DNA of 64,000 nt from Bacteroidales bacterium M8 (GCA_001689495.1 LUJS01000024.1:15966-79965), one strand, 5' to 3'; positions 20,175 through 28,758 are shown, counted from the stretch's first letter. Translations and numbers: made by a program. Notes: generated by a model not told the origin, from the sequence alone.

Positions 20175-21311
20175 ATGAATACTACCCTTAAATCTTATTT
20201 AATAAGCACGGTCATATTTATCATAGCCTCTTTAAATGTATATGCATTAAATCATACTGAAAATACCAGTAATGATGATGAAGAAGCTGTAGAATACTAT
20301 GATTTGTCCGGCAATAAAGTAGCCAATCCAACAAAAGGTGTATATATTCGTAGGCAAGGGAAAAACATCAGTCGTGTCACATTTGATGGGAAGTCATCCA
20401 ATATTCCTGCCACGAAAAAAAGGACGAAAATAAAAGAACACGAAACAAAACCAGTTGTTGAGAATATTGCGGACCAACAAGGCCAAAAGCCTACTAAACC
20501 AGTCTCCATCAATAAAAAAGATAAAAGCTATGAGATCATAGACATAGCTCCGCAAACTGATCTCAAAGCAAATAACACTTTTGCTGTTATCATAGGTAAT
20601 GAAGATTATGCATTTGCACAACCGGTAAAATATGCATCGAATGATGCCTCTGTCTTTGCGGATTATTGTTCGCAAACTCTCGGCATTCCACAGAATCAGA
20701 TTAAACTATATAAAAATGCCAGCTCTTTGATATTGCGTAAGGCATTGAAAAACATACAAACTATAGCTGATGCATTTGATGGAGATATTAATATATTGTT
20801 CTATTATGCAGGACATGGCATTCCATCAGATAAGTCCGGGCATTCTTACCTTATGCCTATTGATGCAGAAGGCAATGATGCCGAATTCTGTATGGCAACT
20901 GATGAATTATTTTCAGAGTTGGCATTAACAGAGGCAAAATCAGTCATAGTATTTCTTGATGCCTGTTTCAGTGGGGCCAACAGAGGCAATGGCATGTTAA
21001 GGTCAGCACGCGGAGTTAGGCTGAAACCAAAAGAAATGTCGCCCAAGGGCAATATGATGATACTCTCCGCATCATCCGAAGATGAGGCTGCATTTCCACT
21101 TGAAGATCAAAAACATGGCCTCTTTACTTATTGTTTGCTCAAAAAACTAAATGAAACTAAGGGCAAGGTTACACTCAAGGAACTGGCTGAACATGTAAAA
21201 ACCAACGTCAGAAGAATCTCAGCTATCGAGATGGGTATATCACAGACACCCTCTATAACCATATCTGGAGAATTGGCAAACAAATGGCAGGATTTAAATC
21301 TCATACAATAA
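20175..21311 (+). CDS. Secreted caspase-like (peptidase C14) protein
   Basis: 378 residues from ATG 20175; the start is chosen because it gives a clean signal peptide (to about residue 24, NVYA) and lies below the promoter. Residues 41-70 (YYDLSGNKVANPTKGVYIRR and on) resemble the short beta-rich segment usually found at the C-terminus of secreted Bacteroidota proteins. The caspase domain spans about 135-370 with the catalytic His in YYAGHG (H214) and Cys in DACFSG (C264). The gene is clearly AT-rich against its GC-rich neighbours, suggesting recent transfer. The domain is a close paralogue of the one at 39423-41399. Substrate unknown; no partner gene adjoins it. Confidence 0.85.
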   Translation: MNTTLKSYLISTVIFIIASLNVYALNHTENTSNDDEEAVEYYDLSGNKVANPTKGVYIRRQGKNISRVTFDGKSSNIPATKKRTKIKEHETKPVVENIADQQGQKPTKPVSINKKDKSYEIIDIAPQTDLKANNTFAVIIGNEDYAFAQPVKYASNDASVFADYCSQTLGIPQNQIKLYKNASSLILRKALKNIQTIADAFDGDINILFYYAGHGIPSDKSGHSYLMPIDAEGNDAEFCMATDELFSELALTEAKSVIVFLDACFSGANRGNGMLRSARGVRLKPKEMSPKGNMMILSASSEDEAAFPLEDQKHGLFTYCLLKKLNETKGKVTLKELAEHVKTNVRRISAIEMGISQTPSITISGELANKWQDLNLIQ

Positions 21312-21474
21312 TTTTATGATCATCCTCCATTCTACACAGACTCATAAACCGACTTCCGACCTCATATCATAGAGGATTTCTACACAGGCTTAACATCAGT
21401 ATAAAGCCTCGACATATCTTGTTACCGATAACTCAACACATTGCGGACGCATTGAGCAGTTATATGAAACTTTT

Positions 21475-22785
21475 TTATGCGAATCGTTTGTCGAGGATGG
21501 TCTTCATCTGGGCGGCGAGGCCGAGGCCGCGGGTGAGGAGGTAGGCAAGGAAGGCCGTCCAGAGCGTCGAGTTGGCTGACGGGCCGAGCCATATTATGCC
21601 GAAGAAGACGATGGCCGCGGCAAAGGTGGTGACGAGCATGCGCCGCGTGGCCGTGAGGCCGATGAAGAAGCCGTCGAACAGGAAGGCCGCCACCGAAATC
21701 ACGGGTATCAGTCTCACAAAGTGACGCATGTTTGAGACTCCGTCGCGCACCTCGGCGACATCGGTCAACAGCGAGACCACCGCCGGGAGGAAGAGCCAGT
21801 AGAGCGCGGTGAACACAACGACCACGCCCGCACCCCAGCGTATCAGGGCCTTGACGGCCAGCAGGGTCGCCGCACGATCGGAGGCGCCCGAGCCGTTGCC
21901 GCAGAGGACCTCGCCACTGAAGGCAAGACCGTCCATGAAGTATGAGAACATGACGAAGAACTGCATCATCACGGCATTGACCGCGAGTGTGAGTGCGCCG
22001 AGACGGGCTCCGTATGAGGTCACGGCAAGGGTGACGAGCATGATGCAGCTCGAGCGGAAGAAGAGGTCGGTGCTGACGCCGAAGAACTTGCGCAGCTCGT
22101 CTCCGCGCCACAACATGCGCCATCCGCTCCATAGCCTCATGCCGCGGCTATATCGCAACACGGCCACGACCGCGAGGCAGAGCCCCGTCCAGTTGGCCGT
22201 GAGGGTGCCGTAGGCCACGCCCTCGAAGCCCATGCCGAGCGCATAGACCGCCGTGAGACTGCACGCCACGTTGACCACATTGACGGCAATGGAGACCGCC
22301 ATGGGCCACACGGTGTTCTGCATGCCTATGAACCAGCCGTTGATGGTGAGGGTGACGAGCAGCGCCGGGGCACCCCAGATGCAGATGGCGAAGTAGCGTG
22401 CCGCGAGCGGGGTGACGTCGGCATCGGCACCGATGACACCGAGCAGCAGACGCGACATGGGCTGGCGCACGGCCACGATGAGGAGTCCGGCGACGAGGGC
22501 GAGGATGACGGCACGCGAGAAGACACAGCTTATCCTCTTGGGGTCTGCCGCGCCGTGGGCCTCGGCCGTGAGCCCCGTGGTGCCCATGCGCAGGAATCCG
22601 AACACCCAGAAGACCACGTTGAGCATCATGCCGCCCGCGGCGATGGCTGCGATGTATGCCTCGGAGCCGAGATGGCCCGTGACGGCGGTGTCGCACAGCC
22701 CAAGCAGGGGCACTGTGATGTTGCTGGCAATGGCGGGCAGGGCCAGCGCCAAGATCTTGCGGTTGATGGTTGACAGGCTTTTCAT
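21475..22785 (-). CDS. MATE family efflux transporter (DinF-like)
   Basis: 436 residues with about twelve hydrophobic helices in two related halves. The N-terminus (INRKILALALPAIASNITVPLLGLCDTAVTGHLG) is typical of the DinF branch of MATE transporters. It should export organic cations or other small molecules in exchange for Na+ or H+. The gene is alone, between the caspase island and the mutase terminator. The 163-nt gap downstream holds only an imperfect hairpin and no gene. Confidence 0.9.
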   Translation of the reverse strand: MKSLSTINRKILALALPAIASNITVPLLGLCDTAVTGHLGSEAYIAAIAAGGMMLNVVFWVFGFLRMGTTGLTAEAHGAADPKRISCVFSRAVILALVAGLLIVAVRQPMSRLLLGVIGADADVTPLAARYFAICIWGAPALLVTLTINGWFIGMQNTVWPMAVSIAVNVVNVACSLTAVYALGMGFEGVAYGTLTANWTGLCLAVVAVLRYSRGMRLWSGWRMLWRGDELRKFFGVSTDLFFRSSCIMLVTLAVTSYGARLGALTLAVNAVMMQFFVMFSYFMDGLAFSGEVLCGNGSGASDRAATLLAVKALIRWGAGVVVVFTALYWLFLPAVVSLLTDVAEVRDGVSNMRHFVRLIPVISVAAFLFDGFFIGLTATRRMLVTTFAAAIVFFGIIWLGPSANSTLWTAFLAYLLTRGLGLAAQMKTILDKRFA

Positions 22786-22789
22786 GCCG

Positions 22790-22797
22790 CAAAATTA
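22790..22797 (-). promoter_or_regulatory. Putative -7 element of the MATE gene, leaderless geometry
   Basis: TAATTTTG on the minus strand ends only 4 nt before the ATG at 22783-22785. If used, transcription would begin at or next to the start codon. No good -33 box at the expected place (the terminator stem occupies it). Confidence 0.4.
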
Positions 22798-22800
22798 CAC

Positions 22801-22836
22801 AAAAAAGCCGTGCGGAGGGCAATTCCGCACGGCCTT
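22801..22836 (-). terminator. Terminator of methylmalonyl-CoA mutase operon
   Basis: 10-bp GC-rich stem (22807-22816 with 22824-22833), 7-nt loop, followed on the minus strand by a run of six T. It lies directly after the large-subunit stop at 22859. Confidence 0.85.
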
Positions 22837-22858
22837 ATTGATGTTGTCGGGCTGAGGA

Positions 22859-24991
22859 TTATTCCTCGCCGAGAAGTTCGAGTATCTTGATTGCGGCAAC
22901 GGGGATGCGAGTGCCGGGGCCGAAGATGGCCGCTACGCCGGCCTTGTAGAGGAAGTCGTAGTCCTGAGCGGGGATGACGCCGCCGGCGATGACCATGATG
23001 TCCTCGCGGCCGAGCTTCTTGAGTTCCTCGATTACCTGAGGCACGAGGGTCTTGTGACCTGCTGCCAGCGAGCTGACGCCCATCACGTGCACGTCGTTCT
23101 CGACGGCCATGCGGGCAGCCTCGGCGGGTGTCTGGAAGAGGGGACCCATGTCAACGTCAAAGCCGCAGTCGGCATAGCCCGTAGCGACTACCTTTGCGCC
23201 ACGGTCGTGGCCGTCCTGACCCATCTTGGCTATCATGATGCGGGGCTGACGGCCTTCGCGCTTGGCAAAGTCCTCGCACATCTGCTGTGCCTTGATGAAG
23301 TCGGGATCCTGTTTGGTTTCTGATGAATACACGCCTGAAATTGTTCTGATTACTGCCTTGTAACGTCCCACGACCTCCTCGCAGGCATCCGAGATCTCGC
23401 CCAGCGTCGCGCGCAGGCCGGCGGCCTTGACGGCGAGGTCGAGCAGGTTGCCCTGCTTGGTGCGCACGCACTCGGTGATGTCGGCGAGGGCCTTCTTGAC
23501 GGCCTCCTCGTCGCGGTGCTCGCGCAGGTCTACCAGACGGGCCACCTGATCCTTGCGCACCTCGGTGTTGTCGATCTCGAGGATGTCGATGGGGTCTTCG
23601 TGGTCAAGACGATATTTGTTGATGCCGACGATGGTCTGACGGCCCGAGTCAATGCGGGCCTGAGTGCGGGCCGAAGCCTCCTCGATGCGCATCTTGGGCA
23701 GACCGCTCTCGATGGCCTTGGCCATGCCGCCGAGCTTCTCGATCTCCTGAATGTGCTCCCAAGCCTTGTGTGCGATCTCGTTGGTGAGGGCCTCGACATA
23801 GTACGAGCCGCCCCACGGGTCGACCTGCTTTGTCACCATGGTCTCTTCCTGAATGTAGATCTGGGTGTTGCGGGCGATGCGTGCCGAGAAGTCGGTGGGG
23901 AGTGCGATGGCCTCGTCGAGGGCGTTGGTGTGGAGCGACTGGGTGTGGCCCAGAGCGGCGCCCATGGCCTCGATGCAGGTACGGCCCACGTTGTTGAAGG
24001 GGTCCTGCTCGGTGAGCGACCAGCCCGATGTCTGCGAGTGGGTGCGCAGTGCCAGCGACTTGGGGTTCTTGGGGTTGAACTGCTTGACGATCTTGGCCCA
24101 GAGCAGACGTGCGGCCCTCATCTTGGCTACCTCCATGAAGTAGTTCATGCCGATGGCCCAGAAGAACGAGAGACGGGGTGCGAAGGCGTCGATGTCGATG
24201 CCGGCGTTGATGCCCGCGCGGAGATACTCGAGACCGTCGGCCAGAGTGTATGCCAGCTCGATGTCGGCTGTTGCACCGGCCTCCTGCATGTGATAGCCCG
24301 AGATCGAGATCGAGTTGAACTTGGGCATGTTCTGCGAGGTGTACTCGAAGATGTCGGCGATGATGCGCATCGAGAACTCGGGGGGATAGATATAGGTGTT
24401 GCGCACCATGAACTCCTTGAGGATGTCGTTCTGGATGGTACCTGCCATCTCCTCGAGCTTGGCGCCCTGTTCGAGACCTGCGTTGATGTAGAATGCCAGC
24501 ACGGGGAGCACGGCACCGTTCATGGTCATCGACACGGACATCTTGTTCAAGGGGATGCCCTCGAAGAGCACCTTCATGTCCTCGATCGAGCAGATGGACA
24601 CGCCGGCCTTGCCGACGTCGCCCACCACGCGCTCGTGGTCGGCGTCATAGCCGCGGTGCGTGGCGAGGTCGAATGCCACGGACAGACCCTTCTGGCCCGA
24701 CGCGAGGTTGCGGCGGTAGAAGGCGTTGGACTCTGCGGCGGTCGAGAAGCCTGCATACTGGCGGATGGTCCACGGACGCAGGGGGTACATGGCGCTGTAC
24801 GGGCCACGCAGGAAGGGGGGAATGCCGGAGACGTATTCGAGGTGTTCGAGACCCTCGAGGTCCTCCTTTGTATATACGGGCTTGACGGGGATAAGCTCGG
24901 GTGTGAGCCATTCTTCGCCCTTTGCCTCGGGGGCGTGAGCCTCGCCGAAAGCGTCTTTTATGATGTCAATATCCTTGAAATTGGGTTTCAT
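22859..24991 (-). CDS. mutB: Methylmalonyl-CoA mutase large (alpha) subunit
   Basis: 710 residues, full length. The N-terminal TIM barrel binds the CoA ester (about 50-420; RPWTIRQYAGFSTAAESNAF is diagnostic), and the C-terminal B12-binding domain has DGHDRG with the cobalt-ligating His (about H595) and the GGVIP segment. It interconverts succinyl-CoA and (R)-methylmalonyl-CoA in propionate formation. It follows the small subunit by 36 nt. The enzyme needs adenosylcobalamin, and a cobalamin-controlled locus lies about 1.9 kb beyond the mutA start. Confidence 0.97.
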   Translation of the reverse strand: MKPNFKDIDIIKDAFGEAHAPEAKGEEWLTPELIPVKPVYTKEDLEGLEHLEYVSGIPPFLRGPYSAMYPLRPWTIRQYAGFSTAAESNAFYRRNLASGQKGLSVAFDLATHRGYDADHERVVGDVGKAGVSICSIEDMKVLFEGIPLNKMSVSMTMNGAVLPVLAFYINAGLEQGAKLEEMAGTIQNDILKEFMVRNTYIYPPEFSMRIIADIFEYTSQNMPKFNSISISGYHMQEAGATADIELAYTLADGLEYLRAGINAGIDIDAFAPRLSFFWAIGMNYFMEVAKMRAARLLWAKIVKQFNPKNPKSLALRTHSQTSGWSLTEQDPFNNVGRTCIEAMGAALGHTQSLHTNALDEAIALPTDFSARIARNTQIYIQEETMVTKQVDPWGGSYYVEALTNEIAHKAWEHIQEIEKLGGMAKAIESGLPKMRIEEASARTQARIDSGRQTIVGINKYRLDHEDPIDILEIDNTEVRKDQVARLVDLREHRDEEAVKKALADITECVRTKQGNLLDLAVKAAGLRATLGEISDACEEVVGRYKAVIRTISGVYSSETKQDPDFIKAQQMCEDFAKREGRQPRIMIAKMGQDGHDRGAKVVATGYADCGFDVDMGPLFQTPAEAARMAVENDVHVMGVSSLAAGHKTLVPQVIEELKKLGREDIMVIAGGVIPAQDYDFLYKAGVAAIFGPGTRIPVAAIKILELLGEE

Positions 24992-25027
24992 AGCTATCTT
25001 TTTCTATGTGGGGTGTGAAGAATGGAT

Positions 25028-26893
25028 TTACTTCTTGAGCAGACGGTCGTTGAACGCCTTGAGCGTGTCGAGCACGTTGCAGCGCACGTGCACGAACTCG
25101 TTGATGCCCGCTGCCTTGAGGTCGTCCATGCATGCGGGAGCACCGGCCACCACGAACTCGGCACGGCCGTCGAGATACTTGAACGCTGCGGGGGCCAGCT
25201 CGGCATACTCGTCGTCGCTCGAGCAGAGCACCACGATGTCTGCACCCTTGGCCAGAGCGGCATCCACGCCCTCTTCGACTGTATTGAAGCCGAGGTTGTC
25301 GATGATCTCATAGCCGGCACAGCCGAAGAAGTTGGTCGAGAACTGGGCACGGGCCAGACGCATGGCCAGATTGCCGATGGTGAGCATGAAGACCTTGGGA
25401 CGGTTGGATGCGGCCTCGGTGGCGAGACGCAGTGCCTCGAAGTCTGAGGCGGCACGCTTTGAGGGTAGACCTGCGGGATTCTCCTCGCACGCGCTGTCGG
25501 TGTGGCGGCATCCGCAGGGCAGGGCGCCGTTGAGGGTCTCTATCTTGCCGGCAGCCATCTCGTTGACGTTGGGATACTGGTTGGTGCCCAGCAGGATCTC
25601 CTTGCGGCGGGCAACGTCCGTGTGACGCTTCTCCGAGCTCTCGCGCACGGTCTTGGCCACCTCGCCGTCGTTGCAGCAGGCAAGGAATCCGCCCTTGTCC
25701 TCGGTGTCGAGGAAGAGCTTCCAAGCCTCCTTGGCCAGCGACACGGTCAGGGTCTCCACATAATACGAGCCGCCTGCGGGGTCAACCACCTTGTCGAGGT
25801 GGCTCTCCTCCTTGAGCAGGTGCTGCTGGTTGCGGGCGATGCGCTCCGAGAACTCGTCGGGTGTCTTGTAGGGCACGTCGAACGGGGTCACGGTGATCGA
25901 GTCGACGCCTGCCAGAGCGGCCGACATGGCCTCGGTCTGCGAGCGGAGCAGGTTGACGTGAGCGTCATAGAGCGTCTGGTTGTAGCGCGAGGTGGCGGCG
26001 TGGGCGTTCATCTTGCAGGCATCCTTGTCGGCGCCATAGCGTGCCACGATCTGCGCCCACATCATGCGGGCCGCGCGGAACTTGGCCAGCTCCATGAAGA
26101 AGTTGCTCGACACGCCCATGTTGAACTTGATGCGTGCGGCAGCCTCGTCGGCCTTGACGCCGGCATCGGTGAGCAACGTCATCCACGATGCGCCCCAAGC
26201 CAGAGCATAGCCGAGCTCTTGGAATATATATGCGCCTGCGTTGGCCAGCATCACCGAGTCGACGGCCAGCACCTTGAGGCCCGGCAGCTCCTTGGCGGCG
26301 GCGATCAGGGCCACGGCCATTGCCGACACGTTGGCGGGCTCCATGGCCACGCTCTTGCGCAGAGGTTTCTTGAAGGGGTTGAAGTCTACCGAGCCGCGCA
26401 GCTCCTTCTCGACGCCCTGCTCCTTGGCATAGGCGGCAAGAGCCTCGACCAGCGGCAGGGCCTTCTTGAGGCAGCAGCCGAAGTTGACTTCGATTTTCTT
26501 GAGGTCCACGCCTTCGAGCAGTACGCGCAGGGTCTCTACGGTGGGCTCCGAGACATGGAATCCGAGCGACGTCACGCCCTTTGACACGGCGTCGAGCGCA
26601 GCCTTGTTGGCCTCCTCGGTGGTGGCGGCCTCGATCTGCTGGCGTATCAGCCAGTCGTTGTCGGTGCGGGTGCCGCGCAGATAGGGATACTCGCCGGGGA
26701 GCGAGTCGGTTGTCGCGAGGTCGGCGATGTCCTCCGAGCGATACATGGGCTGGAGGTTGAATCCCTCGTTGGTGCGCCACACGAGCTTCTTGTCGAACGG
26801 CGCGCCTTTCAGGTCAGCTTCCACCTTGGCCTTCCACTCGGCGGTGGTCACGGGCGGGAACTGCTCAAATAACTTTTCTCTTTTTTCTGCCAT
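25028..26893 (-). CDS. mutA: Methylmalonyl-CoA mutase small (beta) subunit
   Basis: 621 residues. It has the same barrel fold as the large subunit (YRSEDIADL, YPYLRGTRTDNDWLIRQQ) with a degenerate C-terminal flavodoxin-like domain that lacks the DxHxxG cobalt-binding motif, as expected for the non-catalytic beta subunit. It is the first gene of the two-gene operon and forms the heterodimer with mutB. No meaB or epimerase gene is present nearby. Confidence 0.95.
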   Translation of the reverse strand: MAEKREKLFEQFPPVTTAEWKAKVEADLKGAPFDKKLVWRTNEGFNLQPMYRSEDIADLATTDSLPGEYPYLRGTRTDNDWLIRQQIEAATTEEANKAALDAVSKGVTSLGFHVSEPTVETLRVLLEGVDLKKIEVNFGCCLKKALPLVEALAAYAKEQGVEKELRGSVDFNPFKKPLRKSVAMEPANVSAMAVALIAAAKELPGLKVLAVDSVMLANAGAYIFQELGYALAWGASWMTLLTDAGVKADEAAARIKFNMGVSSNFFMELAKFRAARMMWAQIVARYGADKDACKMNAHAATSRYNQTLYDAHVNLLRSQTEAMSAALAGVDSITVTPFDVPYKTPDEFSERIARNQQHLLKEESHLDKVVDPAGGSYYVETLTVSLAKEAWKLFLDTEDKGGFLACCNDGEVAKTVRESSEKRHTDVARRKEILLGTNQYPNVNEMAAGKIETLNGALPCGCRHTDSACEENPAGLPSKRAASDFEALRLATEAASNRPKVFMLTIGNLAMRLARAQFSTNFFGCAGYEIIDNLGFNTVEEGVDAALAKGADIVVLCSSDDEYAELAPAAFKYLDGRAEFVVAGAPACMDDLKAAGINEFVHVRCNVLDTLKAFNDRLLKK

Positions 26894-26943
26894 GATTTAT
26901 GGTAATTAGATCAATTCAGAAGTTGTTGTTCTCATTCAATCTG

Positions 26944-26951
26944 CAAAGATA
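26944..26951 (-). promoter_or_regulatory. Putative -7 element of mutAB
   Basis: TATCTTTG on the minus strand, about 50 nt upstream of mutA. No clean TTTG at -33. No B12 riboswitch is seen in this leader. Confidence 0.45.
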
Positions 26952-27055
26952 ATGTTATTTTCGGGAATTAAAGAAATTTTTCCGTAAAAATCCCTCCCCT
27001 CCCGCCAAAAACGGGATATTTCCGACAGTTTCGACCAGCCGCCCCCACCCCGCCG

Positions 27056-27087
27056 CTTGTCGGGGTCGGCGAGAATGCCTAACTTTG
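27056..27087 (+). promoter_or_regulatory. Promoter of the orphan gene at 27171
   Basis: CTTG (27056-27059), 20 nt, then TAACTTTG (27080-27087). The predicted transcript begins at the edge of the first GAGACT palindrome, so the repeat would form the 5' leader. Confidence 0.55.
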
Positions 27088-27090
27088 CAA

Positions 27091-27145
27091 AGTCTCAGTC
27101 TCATTAGGTGACGCGAGACAAAGTGAGACTAAATGAGACCGAGAC
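27091..27145 (+). repeat. GAGACT palindromic repeat, copy A
   Basis: Starts AGTCTCAGTCTCA, has a conserved centre TTAGGTGACGCG, and ends in GAGACT units on the opposite strand, so it can fold into a stem-loop. It lies in the leader of the gene at 27171. Copy B after that gene is nearly its reverse complement (about 40 of 41 core positions). Confidence 0.85.
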
Positions 27146-27170
27146 CCGCCATAAACAATATCCACAGAAC

Positions 27171-27995
27171 ATGACAACGATACCCGAGCCGACAGGCACG
27201 ATGACCGAGCAGGAGCTGCGGCGGCGCAATCCGTGGCTCGAGGTAGCCGATATGTATCATGGGAGCTCGTTCCTATGCTCCGACAGCGAGGAGTTTGTCT
27301 GCTCGTGCGACAGGGAGATGGTCGAAGAATTCAACCTCAGGGCCGACGACAGGCACCGCTATCGCCTCAACGTACCCGCCTATCCGTGGTATGGCAATCC
27401 ACTGATGGCCAAGGTCATAGTCTTGAGCCGCAATCCGGGTTACAGTGAGCGCGAATCCAAGATGGCATCGCTGTTGCGCCTGCTGCCCCCCGAGGTTGTC
27501 GGAGGATATGCCCGGCATCTGCGCTCGATGCTGAGGCTTGACTGTCACGGCTTTCTGCCCGACCAAGGGGGCGACCCCGCCGTGACGTTCCGCGACATAG
27601 CCGACTTGCACCAACGATATTACTGGAGAGACCGACTGACCAAGGCGTTTGTCAACGAGGATGACGGACCGACGTTCGAGAGGGTCAACAGCCGCTTTGC
27701 AGTCATTGAATACGTGGGCTATTCGTCGGTCGAATACGCCCCGTTGCGCAAGGGACTCATGCTCCCCTCACAGGGATTCACCCGCGAGCTTGTCGGCTAC
27801 ATCCTCAACAATCACAAGTATACGCTGTTCATCGTGCCGAGGGCCGAATCTGACTGGCGCGACTTCCTCGGGCCGCTGTGGTCCGACCACGCCGACCGGT
27901 TCATTGTCTCTAAAGCCCCGCGGACACAGAGCTTCACGGCCAAGGTACTCGGCGAGGACAACCACCGCAAGGTCATCGAGGCGTTCGTGAGATAA
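27171..27995 (+). CDS. Conserved-looking protein of unknown function
   Basis: 274 residues from ATG 27171; a 63-nt longer frame would translate the GAGACT repeat and is rejected. I do not recognise a family. There is no signal peptide or membrane segment. It is rich in Arg, Asp and Tyr and contains KVIVLSRNPGYSERE (about residues 80-94); an NPG motif after a hydrophobic strand is seen in uracil-DNA-glycosylase-like proteins, but the other motifs of that fold are not obvious, so this is only a hint. The gene has GC content like its neighbours, its own promoter, and is enclosed by inverted copies A and B of the palindromic repeat. Confidence 0.7.
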   Translation: MTTIPEPTGTMTEQELRRRNPWLEVADMYHGSSFLCSDSEEFVCSCDREMVEEFNLRADDRHRYRLNVPAYPWYGNPLMAKVIVLSRNPGYSERESKMASLLRLLPPEVVGGYARHLRSMLRLDCHGFLPDQGGDPAVTFRDIADLHQRYYWRDRLTKAFVNEDDGPTFERVNSRFAVIEYVGYSSVEYAPLRKGLMLPSQGFTRELVGYILNNHKYTLFIVPRAESDWRDFLGPLWSDHADRFIVSKAPRTQSFTAKVLGEDNHRKVIEAFVR

Positions 27996-28001
27996 CCCGC
28001 A

Positions 28002-28063
28002 GTCTCATTCAGTCTCAGTCTCACTTTGTCCCGCGTCACCTAATGAGACTGAGACTGAGACTC
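28002..28063 (-). repeat. GAGACT palindromic repeat, copy B (inverted to A)
   Basis: Begins 6 nt after the stop of the orphan gene. On the minus strand it shares the core TTAGGTGACGCG and flanking AGTCTCAGTCTCA with copy A. As an inverted repeat it could serve as a terminator-like structure, though no T-tract follows. Confidence 0.85.
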
Positions 28064-28268
28064 GGCGGGAAGTTTTTCGACGCAGGGCGGCATTATCGCA
28101 CCTTTTGCCACGGATATGTTCGTAACTTTGCACCGTTACCTCGTTTCATTAAGGAAATGAGGAGGGGGAGTGTATTCAAAAAAATCATAATTTTGAATCT
28201 TCAGGGATAATGAAAGGTATCCCTGTTGCATGTCTGCAAGGCAAATGCTCGAAGCGAGGATTTCCGAA
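28064..28268 (+). promoter_or_regulatory. Non-coding stretch with a promoter-like box and hairpin
   Basis: TAACTTTG at 28123-28130 is a good -7 box without a correctly spaced TTTG. Downstream is an 8-bp perfect hairpin (28202-28209 with 28218-28225) and a 52-codon frame at 28210-28368 whose second half only translates repeat copy C. No convincing protein gene. It may be a leader for the XRE gene or a small RNA. Confidence 0.3.
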
Positions 28269-28337
28269 AGTCTCACCCGAGTCTCACTTTGAGTCTCAGT
28301 CTCATTTGGTGACGCGACGGTTAGTGAGACTGAGACT
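28269..28337 (+). repeat. GAGACT palindromic repeat, copy C
   Basis: The 59 bp at 28279-28337 are identical to 28700-28758 (copy D), in the same orientation. Left arm AGTCTCAGTCTCA, centre TTTGGTGACGCGACGGTTAG, right arm TGAGACTGAGACT. Lies upstream of the XRE gene. Confidence 0.9.
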
Positions 28338-28354
28338 GATGAAAAAATTCTTAA

Positions 28355-28376
28355 TATTTCACCTATGAGTGAAATA
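28355..28376. promoter_or_regulatory. Putative operator palindrome
   Basis: TATTTCAC, 6 nt, GTGAAATA: an 8-bp perfect dyad 39 nt upstream of the XRE gene. Its size and place fit autoregulation by that protein; this is inference. Confidence 0.45.
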
Positions 28377-28415
28377 ATTGTCGTATATTCGCGATACTAT
28401 CCCTATTAACTAATT

Positions 28416-28682
28416 ATGAAAGAGGCCAAGAACATATACCGCAATATGGTTGCCTCCGTTCCGGCTGACATCAAGGCGGAGGTGGATTTGTCGTTTGCAA
28501 TCTCGGACCGCATAGATTTTCTCATGCACGAGAAAGGTCTGTCCAAAAAGCAGTTCGCTGATGCGCTGGGGAGACGTCCGAGCGAAATCACGAAATGGCT
28601 GAGCGGACAGCACAACTTCACCATTGCGACACTCTCGATGCTGTCGTCGTTTTTCGGGCGGCCCATCATAAAGGTGGGATGA
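28416..28682 (+). CDS. XRE family helix-turn-helix regulator
   Basis: 88 residues. Cro/C1-type HTH at about 30-85 (HEKGLSKKQFADALGRRPSE, then ITKWLSGQHNFTIATLSML). The N-terminal 25 residues are helical and could dimerise. The form resembles HigA-like antitoxins, but no toxin-sized gene adjoins it; what adjoins are two identical 59-bp repeats. It may repress itself through the dyad at 28355-28376. An orphan antitoxin or a solitary regulator are the two options. Confidence 0.8.
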   Translation: MKEAKNIYRNMVASVPADIKAEVDLSFAISDRIDFLMHEKGLSKKQFADALGRRPSEITKWLSGQHNFTIATLSMLSSFFGRPIIKVG

Positions 28683-28691
28683 TGTCGTGAT

Positions 28692-28758
28692 GTCTCACCG
28701 AGTCTCACTTTGAGTCTCAGTCTCATTTGGTGACGCGACGGTTAGTGAGACTGAGACT
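28692..28758 (+). repeat. GAGACT palindromic repeat, copy D
   Basis: Identical over 59 bp to copy C. It overlaps the last codons and stop of the CobN-like gene (stop at 28742-28744), so the residues KSQSH at that protein's C-terminus are encoded by the repeat. It lies between the converging XRE and cobN genes. Confidence 0.9.

Noticed and set aside
23516..25018. 500-codon open frame on the plus strand
   Set aside because: It lies wholly opposite the methylmalonyl-CoA mutase gene; long antisense frames are common in this GC-rich, biased sequence and the translation (rich in His, Val, Gly) has no recognisable domain.
28210..28368. 52-codon open frame
   Set aside because: Its second half only translates repeat copy C, and the first half has no known features.
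27091..28758. Possible CRISPR array
   Set aside because: The repeats are palindromic and GAGACT-based, with irregular spacing and genes between them; there are no unique spacers of constant length and no cas genes.
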